NCBI GenBank assembly: GCA_947034895.1
Contig: OX344761.1
Span: 87,619,447 to 87,683,446 of the forward strand
Direction: 5' to 3'
DNA from: Rhytidiadelphus loreus
Taxonomy: Eukaryota; Streptophyta; Bryopsida; Hypnales; Hylocomiaceae
Length of the DNA: 64,000 nt
In this document: in pieces, positions 24,006-37,194 of the stretch
Numbering within the stretch: position 1 is the first letter of the stretch
Layout: every line of letters begins with the position of its first letter
The notes under the pieces: generated by a model
The model's input: the letters and a program-made list of their open reading frames with translations, nothing else
Told to the model about the DNA's origin: nothing
The model's database searches: none
Position numbers and translations under genes: made by a program

Positions 24006-26444
24006 ATGGTGATGGCTAATAATAGCAATGATTTATTAGAAATTGAAAAGGCTAATGCACGTAGAGCTTTACGACGAAGTACACGAGAAAAAACAATGTT
24101 CATTATTAATACTCTCACTGAGTTTGATATTGAATATCTGGATCGAATGATATCTGATCTTCCTTTAAAATGGAATCACCTTATGCCTTGTGGTGTAGCC
24201 GAAGTATTTTGTAATGCCCCAATTGAGGTTCTAGATAAAATTTGGAGCAAATTGGACCGTGGAAATCCTCTTTATCAAATCTATTGCAATTTAGATTGTA
24301 CATTAACAGAATGGAAACCCACTCAATTTGAGAATGAAGAGCATCGATTATATGAAAGTTTTTGTCCAATGATAATGTGTATGAATACAATACCGGATGA
24401 TTATGGTACTTTTAAAATGATTGCATACAAGAGTGCAAAATACTCTGACAAACACAATGAAAAAAAGAAATGGTTTGCATTTCCATCGTTGAATTACCTT
24501 CCAACGGATGTCAAAAAAGTTTTGACGGGTGATGGTGGATTATTGGTTTGTTGTGGAGGTCGACAACCATGTCGACCGCCTATTCTAGGGGAAAGACTTC
24601 TTCCCTTGACGCATGATGAAGAAGACGATTATGATAGGGCTAAATATCTTGAAGGACAACCCGTTATACTTGTTACAAATCCACTTACTCGTGAATATTA
24701 TTTCTTACCTCCAATCCCGAACATGATATTACAAGAGTTGACTGCATGCGTAATTATAACTCCACGTGAAGTGCATACATTCAACATGCGTCAAAGTAGG
24801 ATTGCTTCATTTTTAGAAAAACGTAGATCTAGTGCTTCATTGATTGGTCCTTTACCCTATTCTCAAGAACCAATGGAGTACTATCCTCCAGGTATCAATC
24901 CAACATTATATAGAAGAGGAGATTCATTTCGGGGTGGGCGTGTTTGGCAACACAACAATACTATCAAAAATTTTCCACTCAAAAAATTAGAAATAAAAGA
25001 AGAATCTATCCCTTTAGTGAAAAAAGAACATGAGCTGCCCCAAAAGATACCACTTCCGCGACCTACTATTCATGGAAGTTTAGGATTGACACCTAGATCT
25101 AAAAGAAAGGAGTCTAAAATGAATGCTCTCATGAAAACTAATATAGATATTCATGATACTCCTAGGACAGATGTATCAGAAGAAAGCTCTGTTAGTAGTG
25201 TTGAAATTGAAATTGATCCTTACCACAACCGGTTAGAAGAACATTGTCACCACTATGTTGTTGTGGTTTTGGGCTATTACCATCAATGTGCTGATGAAGC
25301 ACATGCAAAAGAAGAAAAACTAGTGCTTGCAATATACAAGTCTATCCAAAAAGAAGAAGGATGGTGGCTTCGCCCTTTACCTTTTATTTCACGTTTAATG
25401 CCTACAAAACAAGGTCGAACTGGATTGGCTTTTTTGAAAAAGGATCGTTGGATGGCAGTGTGTTTTGGAGGCATCTTAGTTGAGGAGCATTTAGAAGAAG
25501 TTCCACCAAAAGAATTGGAAAAGGAGGGAAATGAAAATGTAAGATCATTGGATGGGAAAGGTTATCATAGTGACAATTCTAGCAATGTGAGCTCAAAAAA
25601 GTCAAATGATTCAAATAGCTCAATTTTGTGTCCTCCAAACCCCAATAGAATCAAACCGCCTATTGGAGATCCTATACTTCCAAAAGGCTCTAAAATAATT
25701 CCAAAGGTTGATGAATGTGGCATTGTAAGAAAAAAATTGTGGTGTGAAGAAAGTTCAAGTTCGAGTAGCACTAAATATTCATCAAATCCCTCAGGCAATA
25801 ATACTCCACCACCAAGGCCTGAATATATCCTTATAGAAACAACAAGTCCAGTTATATTTTACACCCCCATTGTTGAATATGATGATTCAACACTGGCATT
25901 TTCTTTCAACCCCTTCAACACTGAAGAAAGTCATTTACAACCCCCAATTATTGTACAACCGTTTGGATGGCAATCAACTATGCCTATGTTGTATGCGGTG
26001 ACCCGAAATTTATTATTAGCTGATACAATTATGATATTTGCAATTGGATTTGACATAGGATCTAATGGAAATCCAATTCCAAGTGGAAATTTCATTCTTG
26101 TTAGTGAAATGCCTACTGACATTTTCAATGATGTATTTCAAACAATAGATTATTCACAAAAACAATTTGAATGTACAAGTGGTAATGGTCTCATTTGCAT
26201 CCGCGTAATTGATATTAAGGTTGTGGCATTCTATGATATTCTAAAAAAGTCATGGTATTTGCAAGAATATGCCAAATATTTACCTACTAAAGCTAGCGTT
26301 CATCCCTTTCAAATGTTTGAAAGTTGTGTATATGAACCAAGTTGGTGGCAAAAGGCCAATATTGATGATAGAGACAATAATGTTGAAGAATTGATACACC
26401 ATTGCACTCCCGAAAAATATCTTGGTTGTTTTATGCCCAAATGA
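24006..26444 (+). CDS. F-box-associated (kelch-like) protein, intronless, divergent
   Basis: A single uninterrupted frame of 812 codons in DNA that otherwise lacks long frames, so selection on protein is likely. Residues about 68-86 (APIEVLDKIWSKL) sit where plant F-box proteins have a degenerate F-box. A block at 175-185 (GDGGLLVCCGG) followed at 223-238 by NPLTREYYFLPPIP is the usual pattern of plant F-box-associated/kelch proteins, where a glycine-rich strand precedes NPLT and LPP. A similar strand set recurs at about 721-750 (GNGLICIR then FYDILKKSWYLQ), so the fold may be a beta-propeller interrupted by Ser/Lys-rich linkers (about 300-400 and 510-600). If so, it would be a substrate receptor of an SCF ubiquitin ligase. 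The F-box itself is weak, so this is inference. A second ATG six bases downstream could also serve as start. Codons are AT-rich, unlike PEX1 and GAPDH. Confidence 0.7.
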   Translation: MVMANNSNDLLEIEKANARRALRRSTREKTMFIINTLTEFDIEYLDRMISDLPLKWNHLMPCGVAEVFCNAPIEVLDKIWSKLDRGNPLYQIYCNLDCTLTEWKPTQFENEEHRLYESFCPMIMCMNTIPDDYGTFKMIAYKSAKYSDKHNEKKKWFAFPSLNYLPTDVKKVLTGDGGLLVCCGGRQPCRPPILGERLLPLTHDEEDDYDRAKYLEGQPVILVTNPLTREYYFLPPIPNMILQELTACVIITPREVHTFNMRQSRIASFLEKRRSSASLIGPLPYSQEPMEYYPPGINPTLYRRGDSFRGGRVWQHNNTIKNFPLKKLEIKEESIPLVKKEHELPQKIPLPRPTIHGSLGLTPRSKRKESKMNALMKTNIDIHDTPRTDVSEESSVSSVEIEIDPYHNRLEEHCHHYVVVVLGYYHQCADEAHAKEEKLVLAIYKSIQKEEGWWLRPLPFISRLMPTKQGRTGLAFLKKDRWMAVCFGGILVEEHLEEVPPKELEKEGNENVRSLDGKGYHSDNSSNVSSKKSNDSNSSILCPPNPNRIKPPIGDPILPKGSKIIPKVDECGIVRKKLWCEESSSSSSTKYSSNPSGNNTPPPRPEYILIETTSPVIFYTPIVEYDDSTLAFSFNPFNTEESHLQPPIIVQPFGWQSTMPMLYAVTRNLLLADTIMIFAIGFDIGSNGNPIPSGNFILVSEMPTDIFNDVFQTIDYSQKQFECTSGNGLICIRVIDIKVVAFYDILKKSWYLQEYAKYLPTKASVHPFQMFESCVYEPSWWQKANIDDRDNNVEELIHHCTPEKYLGCFMPK

Positions 26445-27306
26445 TCCTACTTCAACATTCATGTAAATTGTTTAATTTCAAGTGGATTCAAAATTACAAG
26501 TTGTCTTTTTATCAACGCATAGAAATCAAACTTGTTTGTCTCAAGACTATGCAACAAGCTCTTTCAACAAGAACATTCACCACAACTACTTGCTTGCCTA
26601 ATCCAAAAAGAACTTCTACAAATCCTTACATAAAATGTTTCAACAGGACTTTAACTCAAGAGCCTAAGATCAATTTTAGATACACCTATAATTAGACTTC
26701 AAAAATTTATTGCTCATTCATGTAGTGTGTAAAAATACATACTAAGATGTATTGAATCCCCTTTCAAGTGCCAACACCACCTAAGAAGGCACGTCGATAA
26801 TAAGAGCCATGCTTAGATGCTTATTTTGACACTCAGGTGAAGTCATCAACTCTACAATACACTTCCATGAACTGAAATGAGCAAAAGACCTTTCCAAAAA
26901 ACAATTTCAGGTACTCATTAACACTCATTTGCAATGCCACTAACATGCTAAGATTTTTTGAGATTTGTAATACGAAACTAGCATTGAATTGTGTGATTGT
27001 CCTTCAGATTAATATTCACGCATATCCATCACAATAAATAACAATTCAATGTTTTCAACCTTCAATGTCCATGCAAAGGAGATGAAGTGCAAGACGTAAC
27101 AATATAAGACATTAGAAGAGGGTAATGCTTTTCAATGCTATTGTATGGATCCAATTTTGGTAGGTGAGTGACGAATCACTCACTTACTCTTCTTGAAGCT
27201 TTATGCAACTCTCCAATTGAATCAGTTGCAAGGTTATGATTGTAATATGTCACAAAAAATTACAACTAAGGGGCTATTCAAGCTTAGTAGTAACGATTTA
27301 TATAAT
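26445..27306. other. Intergenic DNA, no gene seen
   Basis: A 97-codon frame overlapping the end of the previous gene in another frame has no support. Otherwise nothing is seen before the TTAA element. Confidence 0.4.
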
Positions 27307-28255
27307 TTAACCCCTAAAGGCTTATTTGAGTTCAAAAATATCATTGCTTTTGAAGTGTGATAGATCTAAATGTCACTAAGCTATAGAGATTTCAACCATA
27401 CAATCTTGTAGTGTATGTGTTGTAGATGACGAGAATCAAATCTAGAGTCATTTGACCACATAGATTGCAAGATTATAATGTTTTAATGTTGAAAAAGGAT
27501 GCTAAAATATTTCTAGCAACACATTTGGAGGTGAAATTCAATTTCTAAACCTACTCAAATGAAAAAACTTAAAATTATAAAGTGCTTTAAAACTAGTATA
27601 CAAACACATTGGTGAAAAAAAATATCATTGAATAGACTCACTGTGTTTGCAAAATGGCTTTGAAATGTTGAAAGAACAACAAGAAAAGTTGCAAAGAACA
27701 CATCTAAGGCTGAACCTCCTTCTACTAAAATGCTTCTCAATCACTCATAACTTATTGGATTGATATGAAATTTTAGTCACATAAACTAGACTAGTACGCG
27801 CAACTTTTCTAAAAAAAATAGATTGGAAACGAACACTGTATGAAGAAGATAGATTAGAAAAGAACATTGTTTTGAACTTTGAATCGCTCCCAAACATTCA
27901 AAACAACTTGGATTGACATGAAAATTTTACCACAATAACTGAACTTCAAGGGAAACATAACCCAACAAATTTTTATTGAAAACGAACATTGGATGAAGGA
28001 GATACAAGCCCCCAAAGTTGCAGCCTTCAAATGCAGTTTGGTGAACTCAAATTGAACCTATGAACTTTGATAGACTTCCAAGAAATCAATGCATCTTGGA
28101 TTGATCTGAAAATTTTACCACACAATAGAAGAGAGCACAAATTTCCCAACAAGTTCTATTAAATTCAGACATCAGATGCAAAAGTTACAACACTTTGAAT
28201 TTGACTAGAAACTATGTGAGGACACATTTGTTCCCCTTACGGGGTGAGGGGTTAA
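27307..28255. mobile_element. TTAA-bounded 950-bp element, copy A2
   Basis: It starts TTAACCCCTAAAGGC and ends ACGGGGTGAGGGGTTAA, so the termini are inverted and each is bounded by TTAA. It is collinear with 2638-3597 over its full length, with substitutions and small indels. It encodes nothing conserved. Confidence 0.78.
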
Positions 28256-29226
28256 CTGCCACCGAGCAAAAATCATTTTACACTGTCAGCTATAGTACAC
28301 GGTATAATTTAACTTTCACAAATTGACACGGCATAGAATTCTAAACACTTATAATTGGCAAGAAATCACTAAACTCAGCTATAGTACCAGTCACGTCTTT
28401 CAAATTCTGAAACATTTGAAGGCGGAATGTTCAATGCACTGGGATGAAGTTCGTGATGGAACAAAGAACCTCAATGATATGTCAGATTGAACTAAATGGT
28501 TTGAGAGGGAATGCCCTCTCCTTGTCACTTTGTCATGGACAAGTGATATCATTCAGAATGGGAGTTGTCAAGTTGTTTTACAAGCAACAGAAACGAAAAC
28601 TCACTGGCCATCAATCCTCGAAGCGGCATTGTACATAACCTCCAGCTCAAATGTACGCATGGCATCCTCCTTCGGTCAACCGATATGTTCTGCACAAACG
28701 GCTCGATCAGCATTAGATTCAGAGCAGACAAGCGCTGATTGTATTTTCCTCAGAGTTACTCTTTAGCCCGAGGTGCTCAAATGGTCAAAGGTGACCCGCT
28801 TCCATATCCATAGGAGTTGAGATAAATCATTTAGGAAGCTTCAAGGAAGGCAACATGTATAACATGCTTTAAAAGTTCACTACGATTGACTACTAGCTTC
28901 CAAAGTTGTTTTCTATTTATAGCTTGAGGTTAATCAGAAAGTGCAAACTTTACCATTTAAAGTCTTAACTAGCGAAATAAGTTAAGAGGAAGTGAGGACA
29001 ATATCTGAAAGCAAATTGAGAAAAAATCAGCAATATGAGATGACAAACGCCGAGGGCATAATCAAAATTTCGATACCCGTTCACTTACCCTCAGAGAGGA
29101 AACAATATAACTGAATTTCATCTAAGTGGCTCCACTGCTGAGTGCTCGTACAACACTGCACTCATTTTGCTGGTTGTATCCATTGCCAAGTGATATCTTG
29201 CGTGATGGTGGAATCTTTCAGTTTGT
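28256..29226. other. Region downstream of PEX1, no gene supported
   Basis: The part at 28430-28840 is less AT-rich, and short frames occur on both strands without recognisable domains. It could hold the PEX1 3' untranslated region or an old gene scrap. Confidence 0.35.
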
Positions 29227-32200
29227 TTATGCCAAAGTGGCACGCTTCCCTTTGCCATCCTGTGATTCCAAAAATAGTACAGTGCTGAACATTAAGTATG
29301 GCATACACTTCATCTGTGCCCAGGATCTGGGCTTGTTTTCTACAACAGACAGTCAACCAAGCCCATCAACCCCATTATCTAGTAGTTCAAAGTGACAGAT
29401 CTTTCTTTGCAAAAGTACCAACAACATACCTTTGAAGCTGTTGGCTTTCTCACATCCATAAAGGATGCATAAACGTCATTAAGTTTTTTCCTTTCAGTGT
29501 CGGGAACCGACGGCCTTGCATTCCGAGCTGCAGTTTGCAGGTTTTGCATAGTGATAACTAGTTTCGCGGCTGAATCTACTGATGCCATTGTTTCTTTGTG
29601 CGCCAAGAAGTTATGGACAGACTCTAGCTGTGCATCTGAACATACAGCTTGCAAATCAGCAGCACTGAAGCCATCCGTCATAGTAGCCACAATGTCCAAG
29701 TCCACATCTTCTGCAAACGATAACTGTTGAGCATGCACACCCACCAATCCCATCATCAGTATCAAAAACAAGCATCACCAAATATCTACAACTGCTGGAG
29801 TAATAATTCAAGATGTGACATCCCATACACATTCTTTTTTCCAAGAAATCCATAAAATGAAGAGCAACCAACAGTGGTACGACCAAATATAAGGAAATAC
29901 GACTGCTTCTGTTAGAGAAAATACAAGGCAAAGATCCTACAGAACATGCGACTCTCTCTAACTTCATGCCAAGCACACCCAAAGACAAAGCAAATTCAAC
30001 ACCTGTTCATAAAGGGAAAAAATTACTGATAACTACAGCATGGGATTATTCACACAGAAAACTGATTAGTACGTCGATTAATCCCTAAAGGACCAAGGAT
30101 TCATAGTTTTAGAACGATCAATTCAATTGATAATATTGTAAAAATATAGTTCAGATGGAGCAGAATTCTATACCACAACAATCAGTAAAGTCTAGTGCAT
30201 GTGTCGGTAAAAAAAATTAAAACCTCAACAACAACTAAAAACTGCTAAACAAACCACGAGGCTCAATTAGGACCTCTTGGTCCTCTAGGGGAAAAAGAGT
30301 AGAAACCAAGCGACAAACCTTTTTGGAGAGTACTCGCAGTATCTCAACACGGTCAGAGGTAGAGGGGAAGTCGCACAGCAGCATCCGATCCAGCCGACCA
30401 GGCCGTAGTAGAGCTGCATCCAATAAATCTGGCCGACTAGACCCATAATAACCATCCGATTTTCCCAGTAAGACTAACGGTATTCATAGCCAAAATCAGG
30501 GGCTAAACTATGACAACAGTAAACTGGCTGCAATTCTCAGTGTAGGTCATATTGTAAAAGATATCATGGATGTGAAAAATGAACATGAAGTACCTGGTTG
30601 CAGCAAACACAAATACACCATTGAGAGCCTCGACACCATCAAGCTCTGTAAGAAGCTGCATTCAAATCAATCCCGAGTGTTATGACATTATAGTCCGACA
30701 CTTATTGCAGCAACAAGGAAATAAAACACAATTTCAATGACTAATTACCGATACAGAAGTAGCAATGCATTGATTGTAGGGTGGGCAAATGTATTGCAAG
30801 ATAAAATAATAAGTTGTGACTTGATGCAATTACTTGATTAACAACACGGTCTGTCACTCCAGTATTGTCATGGCCTCGCTTTGGAGCAATGGCATCAAAC
30901 TCATCAAAGAACAACAATGCTGGGGCTGCTGCTGCAGCCTTAGCAAAAACATCACGAACCTGAGCTCAGACACACAGTATTTAGCTTCTCATCACTGCGC
31001 TTCCATGTAACAATTCATATCCTATTAGTTGAACCAGGTGAATCTACAAATCTGCAGATGAAGTTTATGTACACCATAATATTTCAAGTCATATACATGC
31101 ACCATAGAATAGGGCAAAAACATTCTTACAGCTTGCTCAGAGGCTCCAATATATTTGTTCAGCAGCTCAGGACCCTTGACAGAAATAAAGCGAAGAGAGC
31201 ATGCCGCAGCAGCAGCACCAACAATGTGAGTTTTGCCACATCCAGGTGGACCGTACAGAAGTACACCAGAGCGTAGTCTGAGTGGAGCCCCTTTAAACAG
31301 ATTCCCATGTTTGACTGGCAGCTCCAGTACCTACGACAGACCAAGAGGAAGGGTGTTAGATAAGTGAATGCCTTTATAGTGCCCTTATAACATTCAATCT
31401 GTATGAGGTTACTACCCAACCAAGACCTTTTCTAACTAGCACATCAAGACAATTACATAACAAGTTCGGCACAAATCGCCCATAATATCATGATACAATA
31501 TTAAGATCAAGGTAGAAGCTTCGCATTTGCAAGCAACTTGCTGACCTCTTGTAAAGCACGACGTGTCTCCCGCAGACCACCTACGTCATCCCATCCAGAT
31601 CTTCCAACCTCAGTCCCGCCCTTTGCAATACCTTGCATAGCGGAAGGCACAAAATTGAGCTGAGCTGCTTTGAAGTCCAGAGAGTTGAGTTCAAACTTTT
31701 CTCTCCTCGACGACAGAGATTGCTTTGATAACCATTCAATGATAGATGCATGTGTAGTGTCTGGAGAAAGGAAGCGAGCAGCTGCCGCATGTACTGCTCT
31801 GTCCACCAATACCTCCTGTACTTCCCATTAAATAGAGCATTAATTATTCGACACTGTGATTCCATGAGGTCACCAAAGAAACAGCAGTTTACAACAAAAA
31901 AAAGTACATTTGCTTTCTTTCTTCAACCTTAGAGGACCAAGTATCCATATCGTGGATACTTGACGGTCAAACCCATTATCGAACTTGAAAGGCCCAAACT
32001 ACACTACATAGCAAATACATTCGTCGAATTTCCAAATTTAAATCTAAACTTTCTATAAAAAAATGTATCATACAATTCCTCATTGTAACTTAAAACTGAA
32101 CCCCACCAAAAATCTATGAAGACATGATGTAATTTTTATGATATTTTAATACAATATAATCTTTGAAATTGCACAGAGTATCAAAAAAAGTTTAAATTCT

Positions 32201-35200
32201 TAGAACTAATAAATACACATGTATGAGCATGAAAAATATTAAAAATATTGAGAAAAATAGTTGATGTCCAAATTGTGCATAAAAGTGTAGTTAGTTTTTT
32301 CTGCGAAGGGCTGCGACGAATGAAGGTTAAGATTGACTACTTACCAGATCACTGCCGTCAGCCCCATCAAAGCTCATTGCAACTTCAGATGCTACTGATG
32401 ACCTACAAACAAAGCCGCGAGCAGCTACAGCTTGCTCTAAGATCGTGGCTCTCTCTGACGCTGCGGGTGTAGGCAGCTCCACGTGATAATCAAACCTCCC
32501 TACAAGGCACATAAATAATGCATCCTCGTGAGTTTAAAAACGTATAAGGGATTGAAAAGGAAAGATCCACAAGATTCCTAACGTCCTTACCCTGAACACC
32601 CCATGTAAGGTACACTATCAATAATAATTCATAATGCGAGGTTAACATTCCACAATAAAGGCGTGTACATGATAAACAAGCATGTCGGAAATCTTAAATT
32701 AAAGCACACCTGAAAAGCACAAAGTATCCGGAATAGCCATAGGTGATCTTGCAGTAGCGAGAAATGCTATCATCAGATCTTGCCTGCCTCCCTGTGAACA
32801 GAAGCATATACCAAGTTAATAAAAAGCAGTATAAGCAAACACCGAAGAGACGCTTGTGAAAAGAAGACATCAAACAAACATATACTAGGTTCGCGCATAT
32901 AAAAGCTCAAGTTCTTCATGGCAGGTTTATATTTCTGAAGGATGGCAAACAGTGCCTTCCAACCAACTGCACACATTGCTTTACCAAACATAATCAAGGG
33001 TTTATTTACAAGGAACATTATTGGTCATAAACGCATTAAGAATACATAACAAACTCAAGAAAATTTATAGACCAACTCCATACCCGCATAAATTCAGGCT
33101 CTTAAATGAGATATGCATTTAACCCAACCTTCTATTGGCACGTATAAAATAAGGAGGGTAGCCTCACCTGGTATAAATCCATAAGATCACCAAGAAACTC
33201 AGATAAAGCCATCACTATTGTAGCTGGCTCCGGACCCTCTTCTTTAGGAAGCAAGGCGTCAAGATCATCCAGAATTATCAAGGTTGGTGCATGGTCCAAG
33301 GCTTCGGATACTGCATTGTGAAGCACATTCCGAATTGACCCAGCCTGTTCGCCGACCAGCTCGTTACACCTCACAATAACCCTGTTGTTACATCACAGAA
33401 AAAAAGGGCAGATGAATGATCAAAGACAAGGTCTTCAGTACATCAGAATTTCTTACAAGTTTGATACAAATGTTCCACAATTAATTCTTAAAGCACAAGC
33501 TGAAACGATAGCACGAATAAAGAAAGCAAAAACCAAATACCTGTGCGAGAGTAAACTTGGGTCCGCTTGCAGCTCCCGAGCAAGTGCTAAGGCTGCCGTA
33601 GTCTTGCCACACGCCTGAAAACATGAAGAGGAGCAACTCAAATCTAAATAACATAATATCGACAACTATTCCTCTAAATTACTGTTGAGAATCCAGATAG
33701 TTTCTCAAGTTCCAATCTAAATAAAAGTTCGTATCAGGCACTGGCTCTTAATGGCAAGAGATTAGTTTCCATGGAACTTACAGGGGGTCCGTAAAGAAGA
33801 ACAGCTCCAGGAAGATCAGTACTATTCCTCTGAATGGTAGGTGATAGAAGCAATTTCACTCCTGCAATTTAAGAAGAATGTCCTCCCGTAAATGACCCAT
33901 CCCAAACAGACTTGATACATTTCCAGCCGAATGTACGAGGAAATGAGCAAAATAAAGCGAGGCGGGGAAAGAAAGACGAACTCACGGAAGAAGGCCTTCT
34001 CTAGCGCTTCTCCTAACCATCTCAAAGAAAGCAGGGCCGGCGCACTAGATTCATAACAGTTGGTTAGTCTCCTACAGTATATTGTTTCATAACTGCCGAC
34101 TTTAACTGGTAATCCAACTCGGTCGCCAAAGATTTTTCCTGGAGCTTCCTTGCCAGAATGGGCTTCTTCATCTGAAAACATCTGCTTCTGCAACAGAATG
34201 TAGCTGTTTGACATCCCCAGAGTTGGAAGTAAGACATTACTGGAATGACCTTGGAATCCAATCAGGAATAACATGTCATTTTGGTCCTGCTTTGCGAAGC
34301 TCTTTGACGCTCTATGACCACCACCTCTGCTATCAGGATCTTTTCTCCTCGCAGGCTGCTGAGGAGGTCTAAGATGAATGATAGTTGCTCCAGATACAGG
34401 TACATATTTCTCAGTTCCGTCACAACTAACGACAGCTGCCTGTGCTGCCACCCAATCGTGGAGCAACCTTTTTACATTTCGTAGAGTGCCCTCAGTATTT
34501 TTCAAGTCTTCAATTCGATGAATTCCCTTCTCTTGGTGATTATCCAGTGCCGAAGCCAAAAATGCTTTATGATTGCTCCATCTTCCTGTTAAACCATCTA
34601 CATGTCTAGCCACAGGCACGCGACTTTTGTTCACCTGGAGTGAATCATCAGAATACGCAGACTCCTCTGTATGGACTGACTCAAATACTGCTGGAGAGAA
34701 CTCGAGAAAAGCAGGCATTGAAGCAGGATCTCCGCATGGATGGATACCAATTCCTGCTCAAGGCAATTCGAAAAATTAATACTGGATCGAGGTGTCACAA
34801 AAAAGCAGAAAGAATGTTGAAATCGCTTCACATAATGAAGCATCAGTAAACATAAAGCGGAACAGGCAAAATACAATCTAAAACCTTGGAATAGAACCAA
34901 AAATGAGAATTATCGTTCTCAACGTTCATTGAACGCAACCAAAGCTTTACTTAACAAAACGACTATTCCAAAAGTATACGCTACCAAGAACGAGTGTCGT
35001 GCTTGATAATCAACATCAAATATTGATTTCTCTGGATTAGTCCTAAGTGCCCAAATAGCCAAAGTGTCCGATCCACGCAGAAATAAATCATTAAAGAAGC
35101 TTCAAGCAAGGTAACAAAATGCACCAGTAGAAAGAAGAAATCATACCCCACATGTTTAAAACGATAAAAATATGATTTAAAAGCTACTGTAATCAAATGT

Positions 35201-36910
35201 TTGTGAGCTTTCTATTTCTGGCTTGGACACTTCCGGGTTAACATCACCACATTCATTGACACTCTCAAAGTTAGCACCACGACACATTTGTGTGTAAAAT
35301 GAAAAGGTTCCGAGTAGACATGATGAAACCAAAGACATTACTTACGTGAATGGCAGCTTAGACCCATGTAAGTTTGAAGTGACTGAGCCAGCATAACGTG
35401 ACCCTGCAGTGCTAACTCTGAAACCACCGCCATTACAACAACCCTCCTTCCGGAAATTTGAACTTTAGATTTCCCATCAACGAGCTCCGTGACTTCAGCC
35501 TCCGTGGAAGGCGATTCCTCCCGCTCCCCATCTCGTGCATTATATGACCTGCCCTTCATCGAGAGCTCGGACAACGCAACAAGTTGTCCATTCGTTAGCT
35601 TTAACTCTTTCGCAGTCAAAGGGCACACGAAGATGGCAGTAGTGGGCTCACTAAGGCAGACCAGTCTGCCAATATAAACCGGTTGCATAAGAGAAGGATC
35701 CAACTCCTGAACCCGGAGCCAGGTATGTCCAATCCACATCGGAGCTTTGTCTGCTTTCCCGTTCTCAGAAACCTTCGCATCATTAGACGGCGTTGAAAGC
35801 AGTCGTTTCTTCGGAGCAACGACAAGCTCGGAGCCAGCACCTAATCGTACCTGAAACCATCGCCAAAAGGAATTGAAAAAAAAGCGATCGTAATAACCGC
35901 CCCACCATATGACTTAGGTAAACGCTTCAGCAGCTCACCTCGGGAGGACATGTGACAGCTGTGACACCACCCACAGAGTATGCAACTGACCTAAAATCCA
36001 AGGTTGGTGAAGAACAAAGAATTCGAAAGCAAGAGATACACATTAAAAAATAAGTGAGTATAGCGTAGCACACTAACCAGCTTGCTGGGACTAGTGGAGA
36101 CGGCTTGAAGCACCAACACACTGCCGCTCTCAATCCACACAGGAAACCGTTGTCCTTCATACAATACTCCCACCTGTGAATTGCGTTAGAAGACGACATT
36201 AAAACCCACATCCAGTCACAAGGCGCACAAATCACGTCCATGTGTACAAACCACCCGACACCCAAGATATTTACTACGGAAGTTAATCACAATCCAAACG
36301 ATTACAAACAGAAAAACACCCATTTTCAATGTCCAAGAGCACATCAAACTGATCTCAAAAGTACTGACCCGAGTTAACAAGTGCTCCTCAAGAAACTCAG
36401 CATTGAGCTCCAGCAATTCCCAGTCATCTTCACTTGCAGGCTCGATGGCAACCGTATCCGCCACAGCAACCTCAGCCCTAGCTCGTACAATGACCCTGGT
36501 ATTATTTTCCAGGCCAATGCAGTCTGCGAATTTTTCTGCAACCTGCTCATAAACGTTCAGCACTTAATCGCATCAAGATTTGATGCGATGCAAATCAAAA
36601 TAAAGTGATGCAAATAGTATCCTGTCTTCTAGAGCATTCCAAGAAGAAAACTTATGAAAACGTTAAATTAAAAACAGCCGATAAAATTCGATTGCATATC
36701 CAACGTACTCACCTCAATCTGCGAAGAGCGAGAAGCAGAGCCATCCCATGCCACAAACCACGGCCCGCCTTGGCCCTTCTTCCCTGGAACACGAAGCTCG
36801 AGCACGAGAGGAAAAGATGGCAGCTGATCCGACAGAAAGGCTTCCAGCAGCGTGTTGGGCAGCGACGCAAAACAATCCTGCTTCCCGACCCTCCGCACCT
36901 CCACCTCCAT
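29227..36910 (-). CDS. PEX1: Peroxisome biogenesis AAA ATPase PEX1
   Basis: Seventeen coding exons, all with GT-AG borders and matching phases: 36910-36713, 36542-36369, 36173-36078, 35850-35346, 34753-33986, 33861-33782, 33614-33541, 33381-33168, 32791-32710, 32499-32345, 31815-31546, 31330-31130, 30959-30834, 30655-30594, 30436-30319, 29723-29430, 29259-29227. They give 1149 aa, close to other plant PEX1 proteins (about 1130). PEX1 with PEX6 forms the hexameric ATPase that pulls the receptor PEX5 out of the peroxisomal membrane. The N-terminal PEX1 domain includes [17 protein letters not shown]. The D1 ATPase has Walker A GPPACGKT (about 605-612) and a weaker Walker B ending LDD (666-671). 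The D2 ATPase has GPPGCGKT (899-906), LLFFDE (954-959) and the arginine-finger segment LLRPGRLDR (about 1011-1019). The last exon is only 33 nt and encodes [10 protein letters not shown], matching the conserved plant C-terminus. The start is the first [21 protein letters not shown]. No defect seen. Confidence 0.96.
30078..30294. mobile_element. Short TTAA-family element inside a PEX1 intron
   Basis: The left end TTAATCCCTAAAGGACCAAG is matched in inverted orientation by CTTGGTCCTCTAGGGG at the right. It lies wholly within the intron between 30318 and 29724. The right-hand TTAA is not preserved, so the border there is approximate. Confidence 0.45.
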
Positions 36911-37194
36911 CCTCTCAATGCTTGCGAACCACCGTGATCACAATCCAAACACTGCCCCTCCAAATTGACACACAATTGAAACGCGGCATTGCAAAGAAAC
37001 ACGCAAATTCAAGTCCTCATCCTCACAAAACCCCTAGTGCACCAAAACCTAAACTGCAACTGCAGCTCCATTGATATACACCCTGTCTACCTCTCAGAAA
37101 CTTCCAATTTGAGTTCAGATCAGACATAGAATCTCAAAAATATGAAGAATCCTCTACAACAGTACAATTTGTCCCCGATCAATCAAAGCTATTA
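36911..37194 (-). promoter_or_regulatory. PEX1 upstream region
   Basis: The 5' flank of PEX1 lies between its ATG and a GC-rich island. It carries AAAACCCCTAG and AAAACCTAAAC words resembling telo-box fragments near 37030-37055. No clear TATA box is seen. Confidence 0.35.

Noticed and set aside
35939..35990. An extra PEX1 exon (frame [14 protein letters not shown])
   Set aside because: Its phase does not fit the strong donor at 36077. Joining 36078 directly to 35850 gives [18 protein letters not shown], which aligns without a gap to the conserved plant PEX1 sequence.
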